Assembly (NCBI GenBank): GCA_963995505.1
Contig: OZ023182.1
Coordinates: 8,610,707 to 8,674,706 of the forward strand
Source: Hypericum androsaemum
Lineage: Eukaryota; Streptophyta; Magnoliopsida; Malpighiales; Hypericaceae
DNA: 64,000 nt
Direction of reading: 5' to 3'
Below the pieces are notes generated by a model, which saw only the letters and a program-made list of their open reading frames with translations, ran no database searches and had not been told where the DNA came from. How positions within the stretch are numbered: position 1 is the stretch's first letter; each line of letters starts with the position of its first letter. A program made the translations under genes and the position numbers. Below are positions 1 to 11,853 of the stretch, piece by piece.

Positions 1-1078
1 GTTTAATTGCGTGTAATCTATGCATATTCACCATGTACATTCCTTCTTTTTCACCAACAACACAGGTGATGCAAAATGACTCTTTCTAGGTTGAATAAAA
101 TCAGATTACAGTAATGATTTGACTTGATTCTCGATCTTTGTCTTCTGGACCTATATGGTCTTATTCTCTCTGGCTTTGCTCCAGGAACCAAGGTAATTTT
201 ATGATCAAACTTCCTGGGAGGTGGTTAAGCTGTTGATTCTTGGAAGATATCATTGAATTGAACCAACAATTGCTGCAATTTCTGCTGAAACTCAGGGTCT
301 GCAGCTTTGATATGTTGTGTTTTCTTAGTAGAAATGTCTTCTAACACCCAAAAGACCTCCTCAACACTGCTTCCCCTTTCCCTTCCTCACTGTTTTCTGC
401 AACTGATCACAATCTATAATATGGCAGTCCGCAGTAAAGAATTTTGCAGAATCAGACTTTAACACCTGCAGCCGATATAGTTCATCACCACTCATACCCT
501 TGAGAACTATCGATTTTCCATCTTTTTAACAATAGCTTGCATTTTCCAAAAGTCGAATTCAAATGAGGTTCCTAGCTTACCTGCTTTCACCAAATCTGTT
601 CCCAATACCATATCATATCCCTACTAAACTTGTGTCCACCCATTTCCCATTGGAATTCTTTGCATTGATCTTTGCTCGTCATTTTCTCACTATTAGCGAT
701 GGTAACTACCACTGATGGAATGGTTTCAGACTTCAAGGACAAAGATTTAACAATCTTATCATCAATAAAACTGAACATGCCTCCAGAATCTAGCAATACC
801 AAGAAAAGTTTATCTTGACTTTTGCCCTTGATTTTTAGAGTACCACTTTGGCAGCTGTTATCAACTTTGACTGCCTGTAGAGAGATAATTGCAACACTTC
901 GTTCCTCATTCTCCTCCAACAAGTCCTCTGATACAAACAATCCCTCATATTCTTCCACTAATATGACATTCATCATTGGTTTCTTCTGTACTAAACACGC
1001 ATGACCAGAGAACCACTTCTCACCACATCTATAACACGGGGCATCATTTCTCCATATTTTTCTAAAGTTACTACCCAT
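1..1078 (-). pseudogene. Ty3/gypsy retrotransposon fragment (gag zinc knuckle, protease, start of RT linker)
   Basis: A minus-strand open frame at 1078-587 encodes a CCHC zinc knuckle, CYRCGEKWFSGHAC (residues 15-28), then an aspartic-protease core with the active-site variant LLDSGG near residue 96. This order is typical of plant gypsy gag-pol of the chromovirus or Del type. From 586 down to 1 the same strand still shows a broken pre-RT linker (FQQKLQQLLVQF..F and a degraded PPxR..DH-type block) with stops and frameshifts. The canonical protease motif is DTG or DSG, so the catalytic Asp-Ser-Gly is present, but the ORF is short and cut by the window edge. It is a dead remnant; no LTR is visible here. 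Confidence 0.8.
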
Positions 1079-1094
1079 ACTGCTAACACTCCCA

Positions 1095-2205
1095 TATTTT
1101 TAGTTTTGTTAAAAATAACTTCAATTTTTGTAGCCATAAAAATAATATCTGAGAAAAACTATTTCTACGATTAACAATGTGTCATATGTCATTAGGTTAG
1201 ATTGAAAAAGCAAAAAAATAATTATTATTACAAAATTTGCAATGCCAAATTAGAAAGAAATAAATCAAGCTATAAATTGATGCGTTAAATGCTACTTGTC
1301 CGTAAATAGTGAATTAACATTTTAACTTTAGCATCCACACCATCCCTTCACATGTTATATATATTTGAATCCATATCAAACTTAAACATACCCAATATCA
1401 TTCACAACCTTCACATCGCTTTACTCTCTTTTTTCTGTCAACATAATTCCTACCCATAATAGTCTACCCATCTCACTTCACAAATATCTCATAATGAAAA
1501 CACATCAGTAGAGGTGATCATAAATTTAATTCCATTTTCTATCTCATTAAATTTGTCATAAATTTGATTCTGATTCAAAATTATTCATACGAATCCAAAT
1601 ATTTATTTCAATTATTAATTCAATAAGTTGAATACGAATCATAATTTATGGTTATAATTCGAGATCTGGACATATTGATAACAACCTCACTTTGAGAACT
1701 TCTCTGATATTTCTTAAATTAAATATGTAACCACTAGGTACATTACCATAAATATACTGACCTACCACCAACTGCCACATTAATGCGGCCAGTTTAGGGT
1801 TACCGCGTAACCCTTTTGGATATATGTGTAGATAAAAGTTAAATAGGAATTTGACTATCTTGTCAACAGGCCAACGTATACTCCTGAGATCTTCTGACGT
1901 AGGTTTCGCATGTAAAAATTGTTATTCCTTCGCATAGCGGAGGTGGTTAGTGCCAATGAGAAATATTTTCAACAAAAAACAAGAATCAAGAAAAAAATGG
2001 AGGATTATAATAAGCTTGAAATGGTTGATATTTTGGGGAATTAGGAATATGCGGGGCCATAATAGAAATAATATAAAGAGATTATGTAGTTAATGAAGAG
2101 ATTACGTAGTTAAAGAAGAGAAAATTTTAGATTATGTATGAAAATATGTCAATATTAGACTCTAATTATAGAGATTTGAAAATTATAATTTTTCATATTT
2201 TTTAT
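1095..2205. repeat. Tandem unit A of a Harbinger-associated repeat
   Basis: This AT-rich stretch recurs as a direct copy at 2206-5388 and partly at 5389-6010. Shared landmarks are ttagttttgttaaaaataac, acaatgtgtcatatgtcatt and gatgcgttaaatg. Unit A lacks about 430 bp (2340-2770 in unit B), so it is an internally deleted copy. Its 1640-2000 part also matches, inverted, the 7040-7327 arm beside the Harbinger transposase. No intact gene is present. It is best read as a non-autonomous Harbinger derivative or a duplicated flank of one. Confidence 0.65.
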
Positions 2206-5200
2206 TTTTAGTTTTGTTAAAAATAACTTCAATATTTTTGTAACCACAAAAATAATATCTGAGAAAATCTATTACTACGATTAACAATGTGTCATATGTC
2301 ATTGGATTATATTGAAAAGCAAAAAAATTATTAATATTATTTTAATAGCAATCCCCCGAGGAGCGTGTTAGGGTTTGTCGCTTGCCTTTTGACACGATTC
2401 AGGCAAGCGAAGCTATTTAGTTTTCTTTTTCTAATTTTTTTGTCTTTTGCTTGACTCAACCTCTTGGGGGCGCTACTAGCTTTAGTCTTAAGACGAGAGC
2501 TAATAATGACTTGGTGCAACCCAGGTCACGGAATAAATAATTAATTTATATCTCATCCACATACAACTAAACCTAATTAAATATTTTTCTACTCTATTAG
2601 TGACCTTGTCCAACTCACACAACAAATAAAAAATTAATTTCTCACTCATCCATATATTATCTACTATCAATTTTTGTTTATATAAATTATAATAAATATA
2701 CGAAGATGATTCTTCCGCGATCATAAAAAATAATAAATATAATAAAGTAACAAAATTAAGATCACAAAAGTTACAATACAAAATTAGAAATAAATAAATT
2801 AAGCTATAAATAGATGCGTTAAATGTTATTTGTCTCGTAAATAGTGAATTGTCATTTCAACTTTGGCATCCATACCATCTCTTCACATGTTATATATATT
2901 TGAATGCATATCAAACTTAAACATACCCAATATCATTCATAACCTTCACATCGCTTTACTCTCTTTTTTCTGTCAACATAATTCCTACCCAAAATAGTCT
3001 ACCCATCTCACTTCACAAATGTCTCATAATGAAAACACATCAGTTGAGGTGATCATAAATTGAATTCCATTTTCTATCTTATTCAATTCGTCATAAATTC
3101 GATTCTGATTCAAAATTGTTCATTGTTGGGAGGGGTTTTTTTACGCTCCTCTTGCAATAAAGAGTAAGTACGGGATTGTCGTCCCACGAGGACTAAGTGT
3201 TATGCCACAAATACGACTCGACAACTAGTTTAGGACTAAACGTAATGGATTTGTCAATTCTAAACACGAGTTGGTTACTACAACGACTAGACTATAAGAA
3301 GATTTAAACAATAAAGGAAAGAGTGGGCTTGGTGCCAATGATACCTAAATAACCAAATGGCATATGGGTTTATTAAGTTCGTGTTATGGTCCGGGTATTT
3401 CTTAAGCAACTAATTAATGCTCCCGCAACTAATTAGTCTAAATCGATCGTTAATTAGGTTTAGTTGAACTAACCGCGCTCCTGCGACTAATTAGCCAACT
3501 AATCCAACTAATTACCGATTATGACCATCACCCTTTGGACAGCTAACTACCTAATGAGATCCTCATCAATAGGCAACTAGTTAACTAGTTATATGGTCCG
3601 TTAATCCTAATCCCTCCCGGTGATTAGAATTAACTTAGTTCATAATCAAGGTGATCAAGCAAGATTAAGCATTAAACTCATTAACTAGTTCACAAACCTT
3701 AATATTTTAACCCCACTAAACCATAGGCTAAGTAGATGCCATCAAGGCACCTAACCCACAAATTAACTACTCACACATATTCAACAAATAACACAAATTA
3801 TCCATTGAATAATGTAAATAGAACATGAACATAAAGATAGAGTTTAAGAAAGCTCAATGATGTCTTCAAGAGCTCCCTCCTAGCTCCTTCTTCTAGTTCC
3901 TTCCAAGCTCCTCTCTAAGCTCTCTCTACAATTACTCTCCAAACTCTCTACAATGGTTGGCCACATTTTTCTCTCTAAGTTCTACAATGGTTGGCCAAGT
4001 CTTTCTCTCCTCACCTCCTCCTATGATGAGCCACATTTTTCTACAAGAGAGAGGGAGTTAATGGAGTGGTGGAGTGTAAAGGTGGTAGTAGTGGAGGAAA
4101 AGGAGGAGGTAGTGGAGGAAAATGGGTTGGAAAGGAGGAGGTAGTGGAGTGGAGTTGGTGAGTTAGGTGATGGAATGCCAGCCATGAAGTGGTGAAGTGG
4201 CAGCCATGAAATGTCATGGACAATTCCGCAATGGTCCCGAAATGGGCCATAAATTTCGGCCAATTTTGGTTAGGCGAATTCCCAGATTTGAAGCTTGACT
4301 TGATATGCATTTTTCACCCTCTTAGACTTTGAATTTTAAGAAGACCAAAGAGACAAAGTTGTAGCTGCGGATGTCTTCTTTCTAGAACCCCTCACTCGTC
4401 TCTATTGGACTTCGTATGCAAAAGTTATCCTCATTTAAGTCGCTCGAGGTCAGTCTGCCCAATGTCGTCGCCGTCCCGATCGTGCACCATTCTTCAAGGC
4501 TGATTCAATCGCCTTTGACACGCTCCAAAGTGTACCAATATCCTCCTCGCATCACCACAAAGCCTCTTAATAATAAACATGAACGAAACGCAATAAAAAT
4601 CACAAGAACTACACTAAAATATTCAAAGTACGATATATAACAATACAACGATAATAACACACAAAAACACTAGAAACAATAGAAAACCGACACTAAAACA
4701 TACATAGATGATAGAGTATTTTTACACTCATCATTCATACGAATCCAAATATTTATTTCAGTTCTTAATTGAATAAGTTGAATACGAATCATAATTTATG
4801 GTTATAATTCGAGATCTGAACATAGTGATATCAACCTCACTTTGAGAACTTCTCTGCTATTTCTTAAATTAAATATGTAACCATTAGGTACATTACCATA
4901 AAGATATACTGACCTACCATCCAACTTTTTTTTGGGTGGAAACCTACCATCCAATTGCCACATTAATGCGGCCAGTTTAGGGTTACCGCATAACCCTTTT
5001 AGATACGTGTGTAGGTAAAAGTTTAATAGGAATTTGACTATCTTGTAAATAGGCCAACATATACTCATGAGATCTTCTGATGTAGGTTTCGCATGCAAAG
5101 ATCGTTATTCCTTCGCATAGTAGAGGCGGTTAGTGCCAATGAGGAATATTTTCAACAAAGAACAAGAATCAAGAAAAGATGGAAGATTATAATAAGCTTG

Positions 5201-5388
5201 AAATGGTTGATGTTTTGGGGAGTTAGGAATATGCAGAGCCATAAGAGAAATAATATAAAGAGATTACGTAGTTAATGAAGAGATTACTTAGTGAAAGAAG
5301 AGAGAATTTTAGATTGTGTATCAAAATATGTCAATATTTGACTCTAATTATAGAGATTTGAAAATTACAATTTTTCATATTATTTATT
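2206..5388. repeat. Tandem unit B, interrupted by a solo LTR
   Basis: This is a second direct copy of unit A, carrying the extra 430-bp block that A lost. It is split at 3123/4734 by the solo LTR at 3124-4733. Removing the LTR and one TTCAT restores the unit A sequence (caaaattRttcatacgaatcc). A short open frame at 5098-4802 (minus) has no recognised product. The stretch 5093-5190 (plus) reads SANEEYFQQR, which matches the N-terminal part of Harbinger transposases and of the copy at 7040-7080. Confidence 0.65.
3124..4733 (-). mobile_element. Solo LTR of an Athila-like Ty3/gypsy element with TTCAT target duplication
   Basis: The 1610-bp insertion starts TG and ends CA and is flanked by perfect 5-bp direct repeats TTCAT (3119-3123 and 4734-4738). 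The uninterrupted site is present in unit A near 1587. It is homologous over most of its length to the LTR at 11854-13418: both share cttgcaataaagagtaagta near one end and cactcatca at the other. Compared with that LTR, its transcriptional sense is the minus strand. No internal region adjoins it, so it is the product of LTR-LTR recombination. It has one copy of the motif block that is duplicated in the other LTR at 13048-13205. Small open frames inside are noise. Confidence 0.9.
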
Positions 5389-6069
5389 TTTAGTTTTGTC
5401 AAAAATAACTTCAATTTTTGTATACAAAAAAATAATATCAGGAAAAATCTATTTCTACGATTAATAATGTGTCATATGTCATTAGATTATATTGAAAGAG
5501 CAAAAAAATAATTATTATTATTTTAATATCAACCACCCGAGGTGCATGTCAGGGCTTGTCGGTCGCCTTTTGACACGACCCGGGCGGGCGAAGCAATTTA
5601 GTTTTTTTTTAATTTTTTATCTTTTGCTTGACTCAACCCCTTGAGGGCGTTGCTAGCTCTGGTTTTAAGACGAGAGCTAATAGTGACTTGGTGCAACCTA
5701 AGTCACGGAATAAATAATTAATTTCTCTCTCATCCACATACAACTAAACCCAATTAAATAACTTTCTACACTAGTAGTGACCTTGTCAAACCCAGGTCAA
5801 CAAATAAAAAATTAATTTCTCTCTCATCCACATAATATCTATTATCAATTTTTTGTTTATATATAAATTATAATAAATATGCAAAAATGATTTTTCCACG
5901 ATTATAACAAGGAAAAAATTATAATAAATTAACAAAATTAAGATTACAAAAGTTGCAATACAAAATAAGAAAAAAATAAATCAAGCTATAAATAGATGCG
6001 TTAAATCATAAATTACAAATAGAGAAGATGCAAATAACATAGTTAATTACTAGTGCCAAAGTTTTGTCA
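5389..6069. repeat. Partial unit C, non-coding flank of the Harbinger transposase
   Basis: This third partial copy of the tandem unit runs straight into the degenerate transposase. The same junction between AT-rich flank and transposase is seen inverted at 17580-17990, so the flank belongs to the Harbinger element (3' of its transposase) and is not unrelated host DNA. No gene lies in it. Confidence 0.6.
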
Positions 6070-7080
6070 AATATTCTCAATCAAATCATTTTTAAGAGCG
6101 TTATGAGCTTCTATATTGCGAAGTCATTCCCTATTAGTCATATAAGTGAATAGATTTCTAATGCGTTCAGTAGAAAACTGCAAAGATTCTTCATCGTCTT
6201 CTTCTTGTTCTTCATTTCTTCTTCTTGTAGGTTTATCAATAACAAATCATGTCGGATCATAATAGTGGAGGTATGTGTCTCGTTCATCCTCTATTGTGCA
6301 TGATGATACAAGCCATTATAATTTTTTCCATAAAAAAAGCCTTGTCCCAAACAAGACGTGGACGTCAAAGGAATGCAAAACGAGCTTGTAGAACTCCAAA
6401 TGCTTGCTCGACATCCTTTCTAATAACCTCTTGATATTGAGCGAACAACTTGTACTTTAGGATCGTTGGAGATGTAATTGACTTGACAAATACAGTCCAT
6501 GAAGCATACATCCCATCATTAAGATAATATGCCCTATCTTTTTAGTTACCGTTGATGATGTAACTCACTTTTGGTGCTCGACCTTCTAAGACATCAGTAA
6601 AAATAGGATATTGTTGAAGTACATTAATATCATTGCACGTATCTGGTGTTCCAAAGAAAGCATGCCATATACGTAATTCATATGATACAAGAACTTCCAA
6701 AATGATTGTTGCCTTTCCACTCCTTCCTCCATATTACACAGCCCATACAGTAGGACAATTTTTCCATTTCTAGAACATGTAGTAAATACTGCATATCATA
6801 CCCGAGAATCAACGTTGTTCCCCGACATGGATTAGTCTTGACAAATCTTGTTCATTGGGCCTTCTCACGTACTCGTCACCACAGTAGGAAATAACACCTT
6901 CTACGAACTTAATGAGAGATTCCCTCGTAGTACATCTACTGATTCTCAAGTATTCATCAACGACGTCAGTTGGTGTCTCATAAGCTAACACCATTATAGC
7001 TCCAATACATTTCTGCAATGCTGAAAGACCTAGTCTACCTGCAGCATTTGATCTTTGTTAAAAATATTCGTCATTGGCAC
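6070..7080 (-). pseudogene. PIF/Harbinger (HARBI1-like nuclease) transposase, degenerate
   Basis: Read on the minus strand, the fragments in order are SANDEYF, RLGLSALQKCIGAIMVLAYE, DVVDEYLRISRCTTRESLIK, YVRRPNEQDLSRL, a short ILEVLVSYELRIWHAFFGT block, CNDINVLQQYP, then DVEQAFGVLQARFAFL and a C-terminal RRRNEEQEEDDEES tail. This is the order of a plant HARBI1-like DDE nuclease. The second catalytic Asp lies in CNDIN and the Glu in the DVE block; the first Asp region (IDCMHWEW in the family) is not cleanly readable. Stops and frameshifts break the frame, so it should be inactive. The 7018-6809 part is the longest open piece (69 codons). Confidence 0.85.
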
Positions 7081-7327
7081 TAATTCCTATTGGCATGTTG
7101 ACAAAATAGTCAAATTCCTATTGAACTTTTACTTACAAACGTATCTAATAAATTATGCGATAAACCTAAATTAGCCGCATTAATGTGGCAATTGGATAGT
7201 GGGTTAGTATGCGTTTATGGTAATGTACCTAATGGTTACATGTTTAATTTAATTAATAGCAGAGAAAGTTCTCAAAGTAAGGCTGATATCACTATATTCA
7301 GATCTCAAATTATAACCATAAATTGCA
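7040..7327. repeat. Inverted-repeat arm, partner of 4795-5170
   Basis: The reverse complement of this arm matches 4795-5170 (and 1640-1990 in unit A), including aatttatggttataatt and ggtacattaccat. Together the arms flank a 2.5-kb block with the Harbinger transposase. Both arms carry the start of the transposase coding region, so this is a head-to-head fold-back of transposase DNA, not a simple short TIR. The outer end at about 7327-7335 is also the break point with the Athila element. Confidence 0.55.
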
Positions 7328-7334
7328 GGCGATA

Positions 7335-7640
7335 TCACTATGTCCCATGAAATTCAATCCCCAAACATCGAAGAGCTCCACTTCAAGAATTCTAGAGAGC
7401 GGCATCGTATTGCTCTTTGAGATATTTTCGGTCTTTTAGCATCGATCGCACTGAGCAACAAAAGAACAAGCATCCTTAAAAATGTTGGGCCAATAAAACC
7501 CGCATTCAAAGACTCACGATGCGGTCCTTGTCGCTCCATAGTGACCTGAATATGGGGTACTATGACATTGCTCCAGAACATCCATCACTTCCTCATCCGC
7601 AATGCACCGTTGAAGTAACCCATCACTACACCCTCTTAAA
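7335..7640 (-). pseudogene. Athila integrase, N-terminal zinc-binding region, truncated
   Basis: On the minus strand, 7581 to 7340 reads a HHCC-type zinc-binding region (HHGATRTASRVFECGFYWP then CDRCQKT after frame correction by eye) and the opening of the catalytic core (DVWGLNFMGH). It stops abruptly about 10 codons into the core, next to Harbinger DNA. The rest of the integrase is absent from the window. It continues from the RT-RNase H frame just upstream on the minus strand. Confidence 0.75.
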
Positions 7641-8900
7641 AAGGTAAGGCTCATCCCACACATAGAGTTGAGCATCCCTTAAAAATTTCTTTTGTTGGGG
7701 ATAACTCAAATCCATAGGAATAATGCCTCCAACTAGGACGTTGGCAAAATTCGCATACCAAGGGGCCTCCACATTATTCACCAACATTAAAGCTTCATCC
7801 AAAAACTCTTCTTGAATCTCGCCATTGTCCGCAATAATATTTTTCGAACCCTTCTTATCCTTGATGGACAACCAAATTCTTGGAGCAATAAAATCCACCA
7901 GATAAGTCGCAGCTTAGCATCTTGTTTTGAGAATAAGTACCTCAAAGCCGCATGATCTATGTAGATTATCACCTTCGACCCAAGCAAATATGGTCGGAAT
8001 TTGTCACATGCATACGCGACTGCAAGCATCTCCATCTCGGTGGTTGTGTAATTTAGTTGGGCGCCCGCCAACACTCTACTTGCATAGTAGATGACATGAA
8101 GTTGTCCCTCCTTTTTTTGACCAAGCACACATCCTAATGCCATTTCGCTCGCATTACACATCATCTCAAATGGTAGCTCCCAATCCGGAGAAGAGATAAT
8201 CGGAGCTGTGACAAGAGCTTTCTTCAAAGTATCAAATGCTTGATGGCATAGCTCATCAAAATTAAAGGGCACATCCTTAACAAGAAAATTGGTGAGTGGC
8301 TTCGCGATATGAGAAAAATTCTTAATAAATCTTCGATAAAAATTGGCATGGCCAAGAAAGGCTCTTACTCCTTTAACTGAAGTCGGTGTTTCCATCTTCT
8401 CTATTGCTTCCGTCTTGGCTCGATCCACCTCCATTCCCGTTTGAGAGATCTTATGGACAAGTACTATTCCTTCATCTAACATGAAATGACACTTCTCCCA
8501 ATTGAGAACGAGGTTCTTCTCTTCACATAATTTCAAGACTTTTTCCAAATTGGCCAAGCAACTATCAAAGGAGTCTCCAAATACCAAGAAATCATCCATG
8601 AAGATCTCTACAGTTTTCTCGTTCATCCCCCAAAAGATAGCCGCCATGTACTGTTGAAAGGTGGCCGGGGTACAACTCAACCCAAAAGGCATTCGCCGAT
8701 AAGAAAAAATGCCAAAGGGGCAAGTGAAAGATGTCTTCTCTTGATCCCTTGGGTATATTGCAATTTGATTGTAGCCAGAGTACCCATCCAAGAAGCAATA
8801 GTGGGAATATCTGGCAATTCTCTCCAATATTTAATCAATGAATGAAAGAGAAAAATGATCCTTATGTGCGGCGGCATTCAACTTTCGGTAGTCCACGCAT
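7641..8900 (-). pseudogene. Athila reverse transcriptase and RNase H
   Basis: A 346-codon open frame at 8827-7787 carries RT blocks: [41 protein letters not shown], the catalytic [12 protein letters not shown], then [20 protein letters not shown] and the RNase H start [14 protein letters not shown] (family consensus CDASD). RNase H blocks [20 protein letters not shown] and [11 protein letters not shown] follow. The two Asp of the RT MDD motif are retained; the RNase H first Asp is changed to Asn. Frames upstream (8900-9160) and downstream (7900-7626) are shifted, so no full polyprotein survives. Confidence 0.9.
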
Positions 8901-9164
8901 ACCCGCCATCCGGTCACAGTCCTTGCAGAAATAAGCTCACCCTCATCATTAATCACAACAGTCATTCCTCATTTCTTTGGAACACAATGGATCGGGCTTA
9001 CCCACTCACTATCCGAGATGGGATATATGATGCCAGCTTCGAGGAGCTTAATCTTCTTTGCCTATCCACCCTCGGCTTGGCTCACTCCTCCAAGTGGATG
9101 TGATGTATAACAATATCAGGACTTTTCCCCTTGATATCAGATATTTGCCAAGCCATGGCCTTAA

Positions 9165-10243
9165 TCATTTGTTAACGATTTCAAGCACCCTCTCCTCTTG
9201 CTCCTTAGAGAGCTTGTTGGGGATGATAATTGGCAGTCTTCCTCCATCCGCCAAGAATGCATATCTTAAATGGGAGGGTAGCTCTTTCAACTTCAAGCTT
9301 GGAGCCTTAATGATGGAAGGTGGAGTACGATACTTCAAATCAAGCTCCAAATCCTCATGGACCTTTTTTATTAGCTTCTCCCTCAAACTATTCCAGGTTG
9401 TCCTCTTCTTGTTCTCTGTGAATCTCTTCATCCATTCCATCTTTAATCCTCAATACGCTCTCATTTCCAAACTCGAGGACACATTCCTCAATGATATCAA
9501 CCTTCATGCACACACCTTCATCAAGAGGGTGACGTATCGCATTGGACATCTTGAACTCTACTTTCTCCTCCCCTATTCGAAGGACCAGTCTTTCGTCATG
9601 TACCTCCACCAAGGCACATGCCGTGTTGAGAAATGGCCAGCCAAGAATTAGTGGACAACTCTTGTCCTCATCAAAATCTAGCACCACAAAGTCCACGGGA
9701 AAGATAAACTTATCAATCTTCAACAAGACATCCTCCACGACTCCGAATGGCTTTTTTATGGTTTGGTTTGCCAATTGGAGACACATAAAAGTGGCTTTCA
9801 CCTCACACAAACCAAGTCTCCTGAGAATAGACAAAGGCATCAAGTTAATGCTAGTGCCTAAATCACATAAACACTTGGAAAACTCAACATCACCAACAAA
9901 ATAAGGAATATTGAAACTCCCCGAGTCTTTTAACTTCGCCGTGAGGGCTACCGTCTCTCCATCTTCCCACTTCCTCTTCTTTGTGATGAGTTCCTTTAAA
10001 AACAAGAGTATTGGGAAACTTGATCCAACATCTCTTGAAAAGAGACTAATTTGGACGTTTTTCATTTTTATCTATAAAGCCGAGAAATTTTTCGTCCATC
10101 ACGTTCTTCTTCTTGACCCTTTGAGGATATGGTAGAGGAGGGATCTTTGGTGGTGGTGGCTTATACTCCACTTCCTCGTCAATCTCAACAAATGGACATT
10201 TCTCTTTCTCCTCAGCATTCTTCTCTTTTTCATTGGCCTCCAT
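9165..10243 (-). pseudogene. Athila protease and flanking pol linker
   Basis: The 225-codon frame at 10065-9388 encodes the retropepsin-like region characteristic of Athila: YFVGDVEFSKCLCDLGTSIN followed by MPLSILRRLGL, then LILGWPFLNTACALVEV. The active site reads DLGTS where the lineage usually has DLGAS. The following frame at 9440-9165 (WNSLREKLIKKVHEDLELDL and PSLKLKELPSHLRYAFL) is the conserved linker before RT. Frameshifts separate the blocks. Confidence 0.85.
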
Positions 10244-11700
10244 ATTGTTTTCTTTTAATTTTGGGCTCTTTTTTTAACTACGATTTCCTTGCCACTCCTC
10301 AAGGTAATTGCACTCACATTCCCTCGAGGATTAGCTTTAGTGGAGCTTGAAAGAGAGCCGAACTCTCTATGGGCACTTGCATTTGCTATTTGCCCAAGTT
10401 GCCTCTCCATATTACGCATGGCGGTTGCTTGACCCTTGAGAATTTGTTCAAAGTTATTTTGCCTTGATCCTTGTTGATTAATGGCGGCCAAAATTTGGCC
10501 TTGTTGGCTAACCGCCCCTCCAACTTCTTGCATAAATTTGTCCATCTTGCCGAACTTCTCCTAAATAGTTCCCATTCAATCCATCAAAGAAAAATGTGGT
10601 TGGAAACCAGAGGAGGCCCTTGAGGTGGAATACGATGAGGAGGTCTCTTATCCATAACAATCACCATGTTATCTCCGCTGTTTCCTCCTCTCCATGATAA
10701 GTTCAGGTAATTTCTCTACCCAGGATTGTAAGTAAAGGAATATGGGTTGTTTTCCATCCTATTTACACCTTAGTCTTGGCCACCAACAAAATTCACTTGC
10801 TCCATATTAGAGTCCAACATGGCACACTCTTTCATCTCATGGCCAACATTGCCACAAACTTCACAATTTGTTTACACGGCCGCCACATTAATTTTGTTCA
10901 AGCTTAGATCATTCACCTTCTTTGCCAACAAAGCCAATTGAGCTTGAATAGAGGAGGCAACGTCAATATCGATCACATCTATTTGCTCTTTTGCTCTCTT
11001 AATGGCCATTAGAATGTTTATAGCTGCCAACTCCTCCAAGATGTGGTGGGCATCATCCCTCTCCTTTATCGAGAAAGATCTGTTGGAGGTGGCATCAACC
11101 GTGCCCCTTGTTGAGGGTCTTAGATCAAAGTAAAAAGTTTGGTGTAAAGACTCCTCCGTCAAATTATGGTGTGGGCAACTCCTTTGCAATCCCTTGAATC
11201 TCTCCCAAGCTTCACTCAAAGACTCATTCTCAAATTGTTGAAAATTGTTAATCTCCTTCACGAGCCTATTTGTCGAAAGAACTTTTCAAGGAAGGCATTA
11301 GCTAGCTCCTCCCACGTTTCTATCGATGTCCCAACCAATTACTTATACCAAATCTTGGCATTTTTCTTCAAAGTAAATGGGAACAACCTAAGCTTCACGG
11401 CATCATCAGAAGCTCTATTATACCTAAAGGTGTCGGCTATCTCCAAACAATTAGCAATATGGTCGTTGAGGTCTTCATTTGGCAACCCATAGAATTGGAC
11501 CAAAGCTTGGAGCATGTGTATCACTGCCGGCTTGATCTCAAAATTGTTAGCCTGGATATTTGGCCTAGGGACTCCGGACATTGCCCTTTTAAGGTGGGCC
11601 TAGCATAATCCATGCGAGTCCTTCGAGGAGCTCCATCTCCTTGCGCATCTCATTGTGCATCTCCTTGTGACTCGTCCCTTGGATGAGCTTGTGCGTTCAT
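10244..11700 (-). pseudogene. Athila gag, degenerate
   Basis: The minus-strand frame 11581-11339 reads IQANNFEIKPAVIHMLQALV and EDLNDHIANCLEIADTF, then LRLFPFTLKKNAKIW, the hallmark gag region of Athila elements. The frame 11261-10872 adds FENESLSEAWERFKGLQRSC and PHHNLTEESLHQTFY. A zinc-knuckle-like CEVCGNVGHEMKEC follows at about 10868-10825 after a stop. Frame 10545-10255 continues the gag C-terminal region (RQLGQIANA and AITLRSGKE). Stops between these pieces show the gene is dead. Confidence 0.88.
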
Positions 11701-11833
11701 CCTTGCTTGAATTCTTCTCTCTTGTCGCAATCTCCTTTCCAAAACAAACAACAAAGGTACTAAGTAACCAAGTAAACAAAAAATAAATGTCCTAATCCAA
11801 GTTCGTAAGCCAAATTAAGCGTCTATCACCTAA

Positions 11834-11851
11834 TCCCCGGAAATGGCGCCA
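11834..11851 (-). other. Retrotransposon primer-binding site, tRNA-Asp type
   Basis: On the minus strand TGGCGCCATTTCCGGGGA lies two bases inside the LTR end. It differs at two positions from the complement of a plant tRNA-Asp 3' end (TGGCGCCGTTGCCGGGGA as I recall it), the primer typical of Athila. It shows that the LTR at 11854-13418 served as the 5' LTR of the gag-pol on its left. Confidence 0.8.
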
Positions 11852-11853
11852 AT

